From Cytophagales bacterium (GTDB lineage: Bacteria > Bacteroidota > Bacteroidia > Cytophagales > 172606-1), in the NCBI GenBank assembly GCA_030446715.1, contig JAUJMU010000002.1, positions 502,531-566,530 of the forward strand: a stretch of 64,000 nt of DNA. The letters run 5' to 3'. Position 1 is the stretch's first letter; each line of letters starts with the position of its first letter. Shown one piece after another: positions 18,801-26,993 of the stretch. Made by a program: the position numbers and the translations under genes. The notes below the pieces were generated by a model, which ran no database searches, was not told where the DNA came from, and saw only the letters and a program-made list of their open reading frames with translations.

Positions 18801-19472
18801 ATGCATTTGCTACAGGAAATAGCAGTACTGATCCGGAAGGAGATCGTTCTGGAATGGCGGCAACGGTACGCCCTCAACGGCATGTTGCTCTACATCGTCA
18901 GTACGGTCCTGATCTGCTACTTTGGCTTCGGACAAAACAGCGCCGCCCTCAACAGCCCTACCTGGAACACCCTGTTCTGGATTATTCTGCTCTTTACCGC
19001 GGTAAATGCCGTGGCCAAAAGCTTTGGTCAGGAACGGGCTGCCCGCCTGCTGTATTATTATACCCTTGCCAGTCCGCAGGGAATCATCCTTTCAAAGATC
19101 GTGTACAACAGCCTGCTGCTGCTGCTGCTGGCGGTGGTGGGGTACGGCTTTTATTCGGTGATCCTGGGCAATCCAGTAGAAGACAATCTGCTTTTTCTGG
19201 TGAATGTGGGGCTGGGGGCAGTTGGCTTCTCCAGTACGCTGACAATGGTGTCGGGCATTGCCACCAAGGCCGGCAACAACAGCGTACTGATGGCGGTGCT
19301 GAGCTTTCCGGTGATCATTCCCATGCTGATTCTGCTGATCCGGATATCGAAAAACGCCATGGATGGTCTGGACCGAAGTATCAGCTATGACGAAATGATC
19401 ACCCTGCTGGCCATCAACGCCATTGTGCTGGCTGTATCCTATATTTTGTTTCCGTACCTGTGGAAAAGCTGA
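18801..19472 (+). CDS. ccmB: Heme exporter protein CcmB
   Basis: A 223-residue inner-membrane protein with about six hydrophobic helices. The N-terminal LIRKEIVLEWRQRYALNG and FGQERAARLLYYYTLASPQGIILSKIVYN are characteristic of CcmB, the permease that works with the ATPase CcmA to make heme available to CcmC and CcmE. No ccmA gene is in the window. First gene of the cytochrome c maturation cluster; ccmC follows after 111 bases. Confidence 0.93.
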   Translation: MHLLQEIAVLIRKEIVLEWRQRYALNGMLLYIVSTVLICYFGFGQNSAALNSPTWNTLFWIILLFTAVNAVAKSFGQERAARLLYYYTLASPQGIILSKIVYNSLLLLLLAVVGYGFYSVILGNPVEDNLLFLVNVGLGAVGFSSTLTMVSGIATKAGNNSVLMAVLSFPVIIPMLILLIRISKNAMDGLDRSISYDEMITLLAINAIVLAVSYILFPYLWKS

Positions 19473-19583
19473 AGAATGGACCTTTTATGTAAAAAAAGTT
19501 TACCGAAAAACGGCCAGGGGTTAACTTTACCGCAAAAAAATGTGTTGACCCGGTAAGGACTGTTTTTCATAAATCACATCCCT

Positions 19584-20267
19584 ATGAAGTTATCCTGGTG
19601 GAAACTCCTCTGCATTGCCCTGCTGTTCTACACGGTGATCATGGGCTTTCTGGGGCCGGTACCCCGCCTCGCCATTCTCAACGAAAGCATCCGGAATCTG
19701 TATTTCCACGTGCCCATGTGGTTTGGGATGGTGCTGATCCTTGGATCGTCCGTTTTCCATTCCATCGGGTACCTGCGCACCCCCCTGATGAGCAACGACG
19801 ACAAGGCTGTAACAGCGGCCCATACCGGCATTCTGTTTGGTGGCCTCGGCCTGGTTACGGGCATGGCGTGGGCACGGGTCACATGGGGAGACTGGTGGGT
19901 AAATGACCCCAAGCTGAACGGAGCCGCCATCGGTATGCTTATTTACTGCGCTTATCTGGTGCTGCGCAATTCCCTTGAGGATGAGGGTCAAAGGGCCAGA
20001 ATCTCTGCCATTTACAACATTTTCGCCTTTGCCACCCTGGTACCGCTGCTGTTTATCCTGCCCCGGCTGACGGACTCGCTGCACCCCGGTAACGGCGGCA
20101 ACCCCGGCTTCAATCAGTATGACCTTGACAGTGATCTGCGGCTGGTATTCTACCCTGCCGTAATTGGCTGGGCGCTGCTGGGCCTCTGGCTTACGCAACT
20201 GAACGCACGGCTCCGCCGCCTGGAGCGGATTGCGGAAGAAAAAAATGAAGTCGTGGCATCGAGGTAG
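19584..20267 (+). CDS. ccmC: Heme handling protein CcmC
   Basis: A 227-residue protein with six predicted membrane helices. The tryptophan-rich WWD-type motif TWGDWWVNDPKLN binds heme at the periplasmic face. NLYFHVPMWFGM and the later histidine (SLHPGNGG) fit the axial-ligand positions. It loads heme onto CcmE. The stop is followed by a purine-rich GACGGGAGTAGAGAGACGGG run nearly identical to the one behind pta. Confidence 0.93.
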   Translation: MKLSWWKLLCIALLFYTVIMGFLGPVPRLAILNESIRNLYFHVPMWFGMVLILGSSVFHSIGYLRTPLMSNDDKAVTAAHTGILFGGLGLVTGMAWARVTWGDWWVNDPKLNGAAIGMLIYCAYLVLRNSLEDEGQRARISAIYNIFAFATLVPLLFILPRLTDSLHPGNGGNPGFNQYDLDSDLRLVFYPAVIGWALLGLWLTQLNARLRRLERIAEEKNEVVASR

Positions 20268-20373
20268 ACGGGAGTAGAGAGACGGGAGATTTCAGACAAT
20301 CAAATACCGGTCATCAGAGCAACAACTCATGTCTTACCGCTAAATACTTAAATCTTGATACTTATATTATTAT

Positions 20374-20583
20374 ATGAAATACATTTTTTCACTCCTGATG
20401 GTGCTGGCTGTTTCGGCCAACTCTTTTGCGCAGGGAATTGAAATGGCCGATGCCCTGCGGAGCGACGGCAAGATTTATGTGGTAGTGGCGGTGCTGAGCC
20501 TGGTGCTGGCCGGTATTCTGTTCTACGTGATCCGGACGGACCGCAGGATCAGCCGGCTGGAAAAAGAAATGGGAGACAAGTAA
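20374..20583 (+). CDS. CcmD-like small membrane protein
   Basis: A 69-residue protein with a signal-like N-terminal helix (ends NSFAQG) and one further membrane helix (VVVAVLSLVLAGILFYVI), then a charged tail (RTDRRISRLEKEMG). Size, topology and position between ccmC and ccmE match the Bacteroidota CcmD-like proteins, which help release holo-CcmE from CcmC. Sequence conservation in this family is low, so the position carries much of the weight. Confidence 0.8.
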   Translation: MKYIFSLLMVLAVSANSFAQGIEMADALRSDGKIYVVVAVLSLVLAGILFYVIRTDRRISRLEKEMGDK

Positions 20584-20648
20584 AACCTATGACGCCTTTT
20601 GTCATGCTTTTCAAGGACTTGCATCATCATTCGGCAGGTATTATTACT

Positions 20649-20656
20649 TAACTTTG
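20649..20656 (+). promoter_or_regulatory. Bacteroidota -7 box upstream of ccmE
   Basis: TAACTTTG fits TAnnTTTG, 25 bases before the ccmE ATG. It suggests that ccmE and the genes after it can be transcribed separately from ccmBCD. Confidence 0.5.
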
Positions 20657-20681
20657 CGCTTATTTTACTGACTGTTCAGCC

Positions 20682-21119
20682 ATGAAAAAGAGTCATATTT
20701 TCCTGATTGCAATCATTGCCGTAGCCATTGGCGTAATTATGTCCACGGCGGGTGATGCCAGCACTTACGTCTCGTTCCAGGAAGCAACCGAACTGGCCTC
20801 CAGTGGCCGCAATGCCAAAGTACACGTGGTTGGCACACTCAAGAAAGACCCATCGGGTAAAATTGTCGGCATGCAGTATCAGCCGCAGATTGATCCCAAT
20901 TACTTCTCTTTCGTGCTGATTGATCAGAACAACGAGGAGCGGACAGTGGTATACAGCAGCCCTAAGCCGCAGGATTTCGAAAGTTCCGAGCAGATCGTGG
21001 TGATCGGCAGTATGGCTCAGGAAGGATTTGTGGCCGACAAAATCCTGATGAAATGCCCGTCCAAGTATCAGGAGAACGAGATCAAGGTAAGCGAAAAACA
21101 ACAGCAGGCTAAAATATAA
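20682..21119 (+). CDS. ccmE: Heme chaperone CcmE, CxxxY type
   Basis: A 145-residue protein: one N-terminal membrane anchor (HIFLIAIIAVAIGVIM), then an OB-fold (YVSFQEATELA, VHVVGTLKKD, VYSSPKPQDFESSEQIVVIGS, GFVADKILMKCPSKY). The classical heme-attachment histidine of the HxxxY motif is replaced by Cys125, with Tyr129 (C-P-S-K-Y). CxxxY variants of CcmE are known from some bacteria and archaea, where cysteine attaches heme. It receives heme from CcmC and hands it to CcmF. Confidence 0.92.
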   Translation: MKKSHIFLIAIIAVAIGVIMSTAGDASTYVSFQEATELASSGRNAKVHVVGTLKKDPSGKIVGMQYQPQIDPNYFSFVLIDQNNEERTVVYSSPKPQDFESSEQIVVIGSMAQEGFVADKILMKCPSKYQENEIKVSEKQQQAKI

Positions 21120-21124
21120 TCTTC

Positions 21125-21334
21125 ATGGAAGCTTCAGTAAAACTGACCGCGGTGTTTGAACAGGTTCCGGAAGGTTACATAGGGTATGTGGAAGAAATAA
21201 GCGGCGTCAATACCCAGGGGGAAACGCTGGAAGAGGTCAAAGTTAACCTTGTTGAGGCCCTTCAGTCGGTTCTTGAAGCCAGGAGGGAATTGATGGAAAA
21301 GGAGCTATCAGATAAACCATACAATCTATTATAA
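21125..21334 (+). CDS. hicB: HicB-family antitoxin, C-terminus altered by deletion
   Basis: A 69-residue HicB-type antitoxin with the partial RNase H-like fold: LTAVFEQVPEGYIGYVEEISGVNTQGETLEEVKVNLVEAL, written here in order across residues 6-46. It begins 5 bases after ccmE. Its last about ten codons run into a hicA fragment in another frame, so a deletion has joined hicB near residue 60 to the middle of hicA. HicB normally blocks the HicA mRNA interferase; with HicA broken it would be an orphan. Confidence 0.85.
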   Translation: MEASVKLTAVFEQVPEGYIGYVEEISGVNTQGETLEEVKVNLVEALQSVLEARRELMEKELSDKPYNLL

Positions 21335-21434
21335 TCCGGTTAACAACAAGGTTACGGCTGTACCCCGGCACCGCGGGATTAATGATTTTCTAGCCAGAAA
21401 AATCTGCAAGGATCTTGAGGTAAAACTGCCTTGA
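21294..21434 (+). pseudogene. hicA: HicA toxin fragment (N-terminus lost)
   Basis: In the frame one base ahead of hicB, NHTIYYNPVNNKVTAVPRH is followed by INDFLARKICKDLEV and a TGA at 21432-21434. This is the C-terminal part of a HicA mRNA interferase. The first about 20-25 residues, including the catalytic GxxxxR(x)xSHh-type segment up to the histidine, are missing or replaced by the end of hicB. No start codon is available, so no toxin should be made. Confidence 0.8.
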
Positions 21435-21525
21435 GTATCAGGAAACAAATTTTCCAAGGGCTGGCAACTCTTTGTATCCGATTGCTGTTCATCCAATAAA
21501 TTCCTTTTAAGGCAACAACGCATCT

Positions 21526-24099
21526 ATGATTCACACTTTCGTTGGTAACCTCGGCCATGCGTTTATCATCGTTTCGTTTGTGGCGGCGCTGGTTGCTACT
21601 TACGCTTACTTTCAGGTGAGCCGGGCTTCCGGACTGGAAGAAGCATCCTGGCGCAAATTTGCCAGAGGTGCTTTTCTGGTCCACGGTTTTTCGGTGCTGG
21701 GCATCATCGCCAGCCTGTTCTGGATCATCTACAACCACTACTTTGAATACCACTACGCCTGGAGCCACTCTTCGCGCAGCCTGCCTGCGTATTACATGAT
21801 TTCCTGCTTCTGGGAAGGTCAGGAAGGAAGCTTTCTGCTGTGGATCTTCTGGCACGTGGTTCTGGGCGTGTTTCTGATGCGTTCCGGCAAAACCTGGGAA
21901 GCACCGGTCATGACCGTTTTTGCGCTGGTGCAGGCTTTTCTGGCCTCCATGATTATGGGCGTTGTCATTCCGGGGCTCGACTTCAAGATCGGTTCTTCGC
22001 CCTTTATCCTGCTGCGCGACGCCCTGCCGCAGACCCCCATTTTTGCGACAAACCCCAACTTTGTACCCGAAGACGGCAACGGCCTCAACCCGCTGCTCCA
22101 GAACTACTGGATGGTCATTCACCCGCCTACCCTCTTTCTTGGCTTTGCGGCCATGCTCATCCCGTTTGCCTTCTGCATTGCCGGTCTCTGGAAACGTGAC
22201 TTTTCCGGCTGGATCCGGCCGGCCCTGCCCTGGTCGCTGTTCGGGGTGCTGGTGCTGGGTGCGGGCATCATGATGGGTGCGGTATGGGCCTACGAAACCC
22301 TCAACTTTGGCGGCTACTGGAACTGGGACCCGGTTGAAAACGCCGTTTACGTGCCGTGGCTGGTGCTGGTAGGCGCCATTCACACGATGGTAGCCCACAA
22401 AAAGAACGGCACCGCCATCAAGCCGGCCATCATCCTGACCATTACCAGCTTTCTGCTGATCCTGTACGCTACTTTCCTGACGCGCAGCGGTATTCTGGGC
22501 AATGCCTCGGTGCATTCATTTACGGATCTCGGGCTGTCCGGGCAGTTGCTGGTGTACCTGCTGGCTTTCCTTGCCATATCGGTTGCTTTTATCGCGGCCA
22601 ACTGGAAGAGAATCCCGTCTACCGAAAAGGAAGTATCCACCTATTCCCGCGAATTCTGGATTTTCACCGGCGCGACCGTTATCTGCCTGTCTGCCTTTCA
22701 GGTCCTGTATACCACCTCCATTCCGGTTTACAACAAGATCGTGGAGCTTTTCGGCTTCGTTTCCAATATCGCCCCACCCGCCGATCAGATCGGGCACTAC
22801 ACCAAAATTCAGCTCTGGTTCGGGATTGGCATCGTGGTGGCGACCGTAATGGGTCAGTATTTCTGGTGGAAAAAGCCGCAGAACTTCAAGGTACTGCTCA
22901 ATGAGCTGACCGGCCCGTTGCTGGCCACTCTGCTGATTTCGGCAGCGGCCATTGCCGTTACCAGAATTGACAACCTGATCTACATTGTGCTGCTTACCGC
23001 TTCGGTGTTTGCCATTGCCGCCAACGGCAAAATCTGGTGGTCAGTGATCCGCAACAACTACCGGCTCTCCGGCGGTGCCCTTGCCCACATGGGGGTGGCG
23101 CTGATGCTGCTGGGCATTCTCTACTCGGCCGGCTACTCCAAAGTGGTTTCGCTGAACAATTCCGGTCTGCTCCTATCCAAGGATGAATTCTTCACCCGCA
23201 ACAACGACAAGGAAAATAAGGAAAACACGCTGCTCTGGCTGAATGAACCCACCCGGATGGATGAATACTACGTGACCTACCGGGGCAAGCGGATCGAAGC
23301 CCGCGGCGTTCCCGGTTACATCCGTTCCGGCCTGTTGCAGGCCACGCAGCTGCCTTACCGGGCAGTGGCCAGAGAAGACATCGTGCAGGATGGCAAGGCC
23401 TACGCCCGGAAGGGTGATACACTGGACATTTCGGCCGAAAACACCTATTACGAAGTGGAATACCGCGACCCCGAAGGCCGTAAATTCACCCTCTTCCCAA
23501 GGGCGCAGGTGAACGAGGCAATGGGCGGTCTGCTGGCCTCGCCGGACATCCGGCATAGTCCCGGCCGTGATCTGTACGTACACGTAAGCTCTACTCCCGA
23601 CCCAAGGGCCGAACCTACCTGGAGCAAAACCGAAGAACAAATGGCGCAGATCGGCGATACGCTGTTTCTGAATGACTACGTGGCCATTCTGGATAACGTA
23701 TCCCGCGTCAGCCAGGTGCCGGATATTGAGTTATCCGAAAGTGACGCTGCCGTAAAAGCCAGTATCCGCATTCTGGGCAAAGACCGTGAATATGTGGCAA
23801 ATCCCGTGTTCCTGATCAAGGACCGCATGGTAGGCCGGGTTCCCGAGACGGTGGAGGATCTGGGTCTGAAGATCACGTTCATGAATGTTGATCCGCAGCA
23901 GGGAACATTTACCTTCGGAGTAAACACCACCCAGAAAGACTACGTGATCATCAAAGCCCTGGAAAAGCCGCTGATCAACCTGCTGTGGCTGGGTACGCTG
24001 GTGGTACTGGCCGGTGTGGGCCTTGCAATGGTGCGCCGCTACCAGGATTCGGCTAAAATGCGGGAGAAAGAACCAGAGCAGGTAACTGCTGCGGCTTAG
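21526..24099 (+). CDS. ccmF: Cytochrome c heme lyase subunit CcmF
   Basis: A large 857-residue membrane protein. The CcmF/CcsA WWD-type heme motif is at WAYETLNFGGYWNWDPVENA, with conserved histidines in MVIHPPTLFLGF and AIHTMVAHKK. Many helices run to about residue 540, then a soluble periplasmic region, and a final helix (LLWLGTLVVLAGVGLAMV). CcmF takes heme from CcmE and attaches it to apocytochrome c. CcmG and CcmH genes are not in the window. Intact frame of 2.6 kb. Confidence 0.96.
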   Translation: MIHTFVGNLGHAFIIVSFVAALVATYAYFQVSRASGLEEASWRKFARGAFLVHGFSVLGIIASLFWIIYNHYFEYHYAWSHSSRSLPAYYMISCFWEGQEGSFLLWIFWHVVLGVFLMRSGKTWEAPVMTVFALVQAFLASMIMGVVIPGLDFKIGSSPFILLRDALPQTPIFATNPNFVPEDGNGLNPLLQNYWMVIHPPTLFLGFAAMLIPFAFCIAGLWKRDFSGWIRPALPWSLFGVLVLGAGIMMGAVWAYETLNFGGYWNWDPVENAVYVPWLVLVGAIHTMVAHKKNGTAIKPAIILTITSFLLILYATFLTRSGILGNASVHSFTDLGLSGQLLVYLLAFLAISVAFIAANWKRIPSTEKEVSTYSREFWIFTGATVICLSAFQVLYTTSIPVYNKIVELFGFVSNIAPPADQIGHYTKIQLWFGIGIVVATVMGQYFWWKKPQNFKVLLNELTGPLLATLLISAAAIAVTRIDNLIYIVLLTASVFAIAANGKIWWSVIRNNYRLSGGALAHMGVALMLLGILYSAGYSKVVSLNNSGLLLSKDEFFTRNNDKENKENTLLWLNEPTRMDEYYVTYRGKRIEARGVPGYIRSGLLQATQLPYRAVAREDIVQDGKAYARKGDTLDISAENTYYEVEYRDPEGRKFTLFPRAQVNEAMGGLLASPDIRHSPGRDLYVHVSSTPDPRAEPTWSKTEEQMAQIGDTLFLNDYVAILDNVSRVSQVPDIELSESDAAVKASIRILGKDREYVANPVFLIKDRMVGRVPETVEDLGLKITFMNVDPQQGTFTFGVNTTQKDYVIIKALEKPLINLLWLGTLVVLAGVGLAMVRRYQDSAKMREKEPEQVTAAA

Positions 24100-24169
24100 C
24101 CATCAGGTAACCTTTGACTTTGGGAGAACATTGTTCGACTCAAACGCTCAACATTAAATTGGAACTGCA

Positions 24170-24565
24170 CTACTTCCGTGCCTGTTCCAGCGCATCGTAA
24201 AATTCGCTCCGCTGCTGCCGGCTGATGGTAAATTTATATTTTGATCCTTGCTTCGTCAGAACCACCAGACGGATCGGCCGGCCAAAAGGATCGCGCCTTT
24301 TTTCCACTTTGTCAATGTCATCAAGATTTATGGCAAGATCACGCTCATATATGCGTATCCACCACGGGGATGCTTCAAAGATGACCTGATCTTTGGTAAG
24401 GATCAGGTAGCCTCCGTACGATAAAATATCAAAACGCAAGGCCGAGGCCGGAGTGGAGAACAATACCTGCTTAGCCGGAATGTTTTTATGAGAAACGGCC
24501 CTTGGTGTGCAGGCAGCAGTACAGATTAAACCAATGACGAGTATGCCAGGCCTCAATATTTGCAC
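24170..24565 (-). CDS. Small lipoprotein with PH/GRAM-like domain, paralogue 1
   Basis: A 131-residue protein starting at GTG 24563-24565 (the paralogue has ATG at the aligned codon). A lipobox (TAAC) is at about residues 16-19. The rest alternates strands: VLFSTPASALRFDILSYGGY, LTKDQVIFEAS, INLDDIDKVEKRRDPFGRP, LVVLTKQGSKYKFTISRQQ and EFYDALEQARK. The domain pattern resembles PH/GRAM-like beta sandwiches. Function unknown. It is clearly paralogous to the gene at 24896-25285 and shares a 66-bp upstream repeat with it. Confidence 0.8.
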   Translation of the reverse strand: MQILRPGILVIGLICTAACTPRAVSHKNIPAKQVLFSTPASALRFDILSYGGYLILTKDQVIFEASPWWIRIYERDLAINLDDIDKVEKRRDPFGRPIRLVVLTKQGSKYKFTISRQQRSEFYDALEQARK

Positions 24566-24592
24566 GTGAAAGGAGTTAATGGTTGAATAAAG

Positions 24593-24658
24593 TCCGCTAC
24601 CGGAGTATCATTCCGGTAGTGGCAGAAAGATAGTCAGGTCCATCAGAATTGTTCATCC
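24593..24658. repeat. 66-bp direct repeat upstream of lipoprotein 1
   Basis: Matches 25310-25375 at 65 of 66 positions. It contains a hairpin (CCGCTACCGGA, 7-base loop, TCCGGTAGTGG) and, on the minus strand, the codons DEQF and a stop that end the small membrane protein in the other copy. The remaining bases to 24895 show no supported gene. Confidence 0.9.
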
Positions 24659-24895
24659 TAAGGTGTAATAAACAAGCTATAAAGACCACTCTTTGCATCG
24701 GTTTTAGCGCAGCGAGACTGGTGTGGAAGGATGAAAGTGAGTCTAAAGACTTCCCGCCAGTCCGGAGACCGGCCCGCATCAGAAGGGCTTTTACTTTACT
24801 CAAATAATCAACTTATAGACGAGTGTTTAATGAGAGAAAACCAAATTAGTAAGATGGGAAGAAATCGGTTAAGCATTTAAAATGTGATTATCAGA

Positions 24896-25285
24896 TTATT
24901 TTCGAGCTTGTTGCAGCGCATCGTAAAATGTGTTCCAGTTCTGGCGGCTGACTCTAAACTTATACTTGCGACCTTTTCTGGTTTGCACGAATAAGATATT
25001 AGGCCGGTTGAAAAAGTCTAGTCTCTTCTCTGCTTTATCGATGTCATTGAGGCTTATCTCTAAATAACGCTCATATAATAGCTTCCAATTAGCCTTAAAT
25101 TGAAGTTGACTTTTTGTAAGCGTTAAGTAACCGTTGTAAGGTAGAACACCATAGCGCCAAGTAGTGGCGGGTACGGAAAGTAGTACCTGTTCAGCAGGAG
25201 GTTGCGTTTGGGAAACGGATGTTGGTGCGCAGGCACTAACAAACGTTAGGCCAATGGTGAGTGTGCTGAATCTCAAAATTCGCAT
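24896..25285 (-). CDS. Small lipoprotein with PH/GRAM-like domain, paralogue 2
   Basis: ATG 25283-25285 gives 129 residues with a lipobox (VSAC) near residue 18. It aligns along its whole length with the gene at 24170-24565: VLLSVPATTWRYGVLPYNGY, LTKSQLQF, ISLNDIDKAEKRLDFFNRP, RKGRKYKFRVSRQNW and FYDALQQARK. It probably arose by duplication of a unit of about 720 bp. Function unknown; predicted to be anchored in the cell envelope. Confidence 0.8.
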   Translation of the reverse strand: MRILRFSTLTIGLTFVSACAPTSVSQTQPPAEQVLLSVPATTWRYGVLPYNGYLTLTKSQLQFKANWKLLYERYLEISLNDIDKAEKRLDFFNRPNILFVQTRKGRKYKFRVSRQNWNTFYDALQQARK

Positions 25286-25309
25286 AAAAAGGGTATTGGT
25301 CAATAGAAA

Positions 25310-25375
25310 TCCGCTACCGGAGTATCATTCCGGTAGCGGCAGAAAGATAGTCAGGTCCATCAGAATTGTTCATCC
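25310..25375. repeat. 66-bp direct repeat upstream of lipoprotein 2, with 11-bp hairpin
   Basis: Second copy of the repeat at 24593-24658. CCGCTACCGGA (25311-25321) pairs perfectly with TCCGGTAGCGG (25329-25339). The one difference between copies falls in this stem and leaves a G-T pair, so the hairpin is kept. It lies between the stop of the membrane-protein fragment and the start of lipoprotein 2. Confidence 0.9.
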
Positions 25376-25593
25376 CACGGTTGAAATAAGCCGCGAACGC
25401 CCAAATAAAGCGCTGCTAAAAATCCTCCATAAAAAATAACTTTAGCGTCGTTTGTATGAGGGTCTGGGTTTGCATTCTCAGCAACTAACGCAGCTACTGT
25501 ACTAAGAGTAAGTACAACAACTGTAGTAGTAAAATTACCAGCTTTAAACAGAAATTTGCCGGACCAGTTACAAACAAGTTTAATTAATGCGAA
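25360..25593 (-). pseudogene. Small membrane protein, 5'-truncated
   Basis: An open minus-strand frame without an ATG, GTG or TTG start codon at its 5' end encodes about 77 residues: a hydrophobic helix (TTTVVVLTLSTVAALVA), NANPDPHTNDAKVIFYGG, a second helix (FLAALYLGVRGLF) and QPWDEQF before the stop at 25360-25362. Composition and two clean helices make it look like real coding sequence that has lost its start. Only the last four codons survive in the other copy of the repeat. It is not recognised as a named family. Confidence 0.5.
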
Positions 25594-25610
25594 TCAAGGG
25601 TTGAAAATAT

Positions 25611-25668
25611 CGGGCTTTTCTCTCAATAGAATCAGGTTTAAACCCGATTCTATTGAGAGAAAAGCCCG
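25611..25668. repeat. 58-bp near-perfect palindrome
   Basis: A 23-bp arm (25611-25633, CGGGCTTTTCTCTCAATAGA plus ATC) is perfectly repeated in inverse at 25646-25668. The middle GGTTTAAACC is itself a palindrome, so the whole 58 bp pairs except for one A-C mismatch. It ends 23 bases before the DUF2520 start. No T-run follows on either side, so it is not a standard terminator. Confidence 0.9.
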
Positions 25669-25691
25669 TGGTTGAAAGAACTATAAATAAA

Positions 25692-26474
25692 ATGCACTAC
25701 ACCATTTCCCTGATCGGTTCCGGAAACGTGGCGTGGCACCTTGGGCAGGCGCTGGAAAAAGCCGGCTATAAGATAGGGGAGGTCTACAGCCGCAATCCTC
25801 AGCACGCCGGACGGTTGGCAGAGCGGCTGTATGATGCCCGGATCACCTCTTCTGTGGATCTTTCCGGAAGCACTTCAGACCTGTTCATTCTGTGCGTATC
25901 CGATGATGCAATTGCGGCGGTAGCGGATGGAATCATCTTACCCGACGAAGACAGTATTCTCTGTCACACCTCTGGCACGCAGCCACTGAGCATTCTGGGC
26001 GGACGGAAAAATGCCGGGGTTTTTTATCCCCTGCAGACCTTCAGCAAGAGCCGCCGGCCAGACATCGGAAGCGTCCCGTTTTGCATCGAAGCCTCTGACC
26101 CTCATACGGAAGCGGTGCTGGTGGAAATTGCCCAAAGCCTCAGCCGTACGGTATATCTGGTGAATTCGCAGGAGCGGAAGGTGCTGCACATGGGGGCCGT
26201 TTTTGCCTGCAACTTCACGAATCACCTGCTGGCCGTGGCGAAGGAGCTGCTGGACCGGGAAGAACTGGATTTTGAATTATTGAAACCACTGATCCGGGAG
26301 ACTTTTGCCAAGGCCCTGGAAGCGGCTGATCCGGCGGCGGTGCAGACCGGGCCAGCCGTTCGCGGCGACTACCAGAGCATCCGGAGTCACCTGGAATACC
26401 TGCAGGAAATGCCTCACCGGGAGGCGCTTTATAAATTGCTCACTGACAGCATTGCACAACATCCGCGCAAATGA
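25692..26474 (+). CDS. DUF2520 / Rossmann-like oxidoreductase-like protein
   Basis: ATG 25692 gives 260 residues; the upstream in-frame extension would run through the palindrome. The N-terminus is a Rossmann fold with GSGNVAWHLGQAL binding a nicotinamide cofactor. The C-terminal all-helical DUF2520 domain has VFACNFTNHLLAVAKELL and GPAVRGDYQSI. It resembles pyrroline-5-carboxylate or 6-phosphogluconate-type dehydrogenases; the substrate is unknown. Convergent with the next gene, 8 bases apart. Confidence 0.85.
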   Translation: MHYTISLIGSGNVAWHLGQALEKAGYKIGEVYSRNPQHAGRLAERLYDARITSSVDLSGSTSDLFILCVSDDAIAAVADGIILPDEDSILCHTSGTQPLSILGGRKNAGVFYPLQTFSKSRRPDIGSVPFCIEASDPHTEAVLVEIAQSLSRTVYLVNSQERKVLHMGAVFACNFTNHLLAVAKELLDREELDFELLKPLIRETFAKALEAADPAAVQTGPAVRGDYQSIRSHLEYLQEMPHREALYKLLTDSIAQHPRK

Positions 26475-26482
26475 CCGCAAAT

Positions 26483-26881
26483 TCACTTCCCGCGTACCAT
26501 TCCAATCAGTTCCCGCTGCAATTTCCAGTCTTTGGCTACCCTGAGCAGGGCTACAGCCTCCATTTCACTGATGTGCCCTTTCCGGCTGGTCGCTTCCCAA
26601 ACCATGCCCAGGCATTGCAGCCGGACCTTGCTATCCCAATGCTCCGTCAGCTTGTTCAGGTAAGTCCGGGCCCGGTCAAAGGCAGAGACCGGATCGGAAG
26701 CCAGAAACTCATTTACCCAGTTCAGAACTTCCAAAGCCCCCAATTCAGCTGCTGCCGCATGTAAGAGGCGTCCTTCCTGCTCCTCAAGCCCATCATACCC
26801 GAAAACCACTGCCTTCAGGAGCAGAAAAGCTTTTTTCTGATTACTGGTCATCCTTAACCCGGTTTCTTGCATGGCTGACAT
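26483..26881 (-). CDS. TerB-like helical protein
   Basis: From ATG 26879-26881 about 132 residues, all-helical: KKAFLLLKAVVFGYDGLEEQEGRLLHAAAAELG, FDRARTYLNKLTEHWDSKVRLQCLGMVWEAT and ISEMEAVALLRVAKDWKL in succession. This pattern resembles the TerB-like helical bundle, which often binds metal, but the acidic metal-binding pairs are not convincing. Function unknown. Confidence 0.5.
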   Translation of the reverse strand: MSAMQETGLRMTSNQKKAFLLLKAVVFGYDGLEEQEGRLLHAAAAELGALEVLNWVNEFLASDPVSAFDRARTYLNKLTEHWDSKVRLQCLGMVWEATSRKGHISEMEAVALLRVAKDWKLQRELIGMVRGK

Positions 26882-26993
26882 TAGAAGTCCCGGCAAATAT
26901 AACCGCCGGGACTGCACGAGACCAGCAGGTGGATACGTGAGTTAAGCAATTCAATGTAAGAGGTTCGCAGTCAGATGGTATAATCCAGTAAAA

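Noticed and set aside
24597..24803. Small minus-strand protein upstream of lipoprotein 1
   Set aside because: Its C-terminus is made by the 66-bp repeat and hairpin in the wrong frame; the homologous region is non-coding there.
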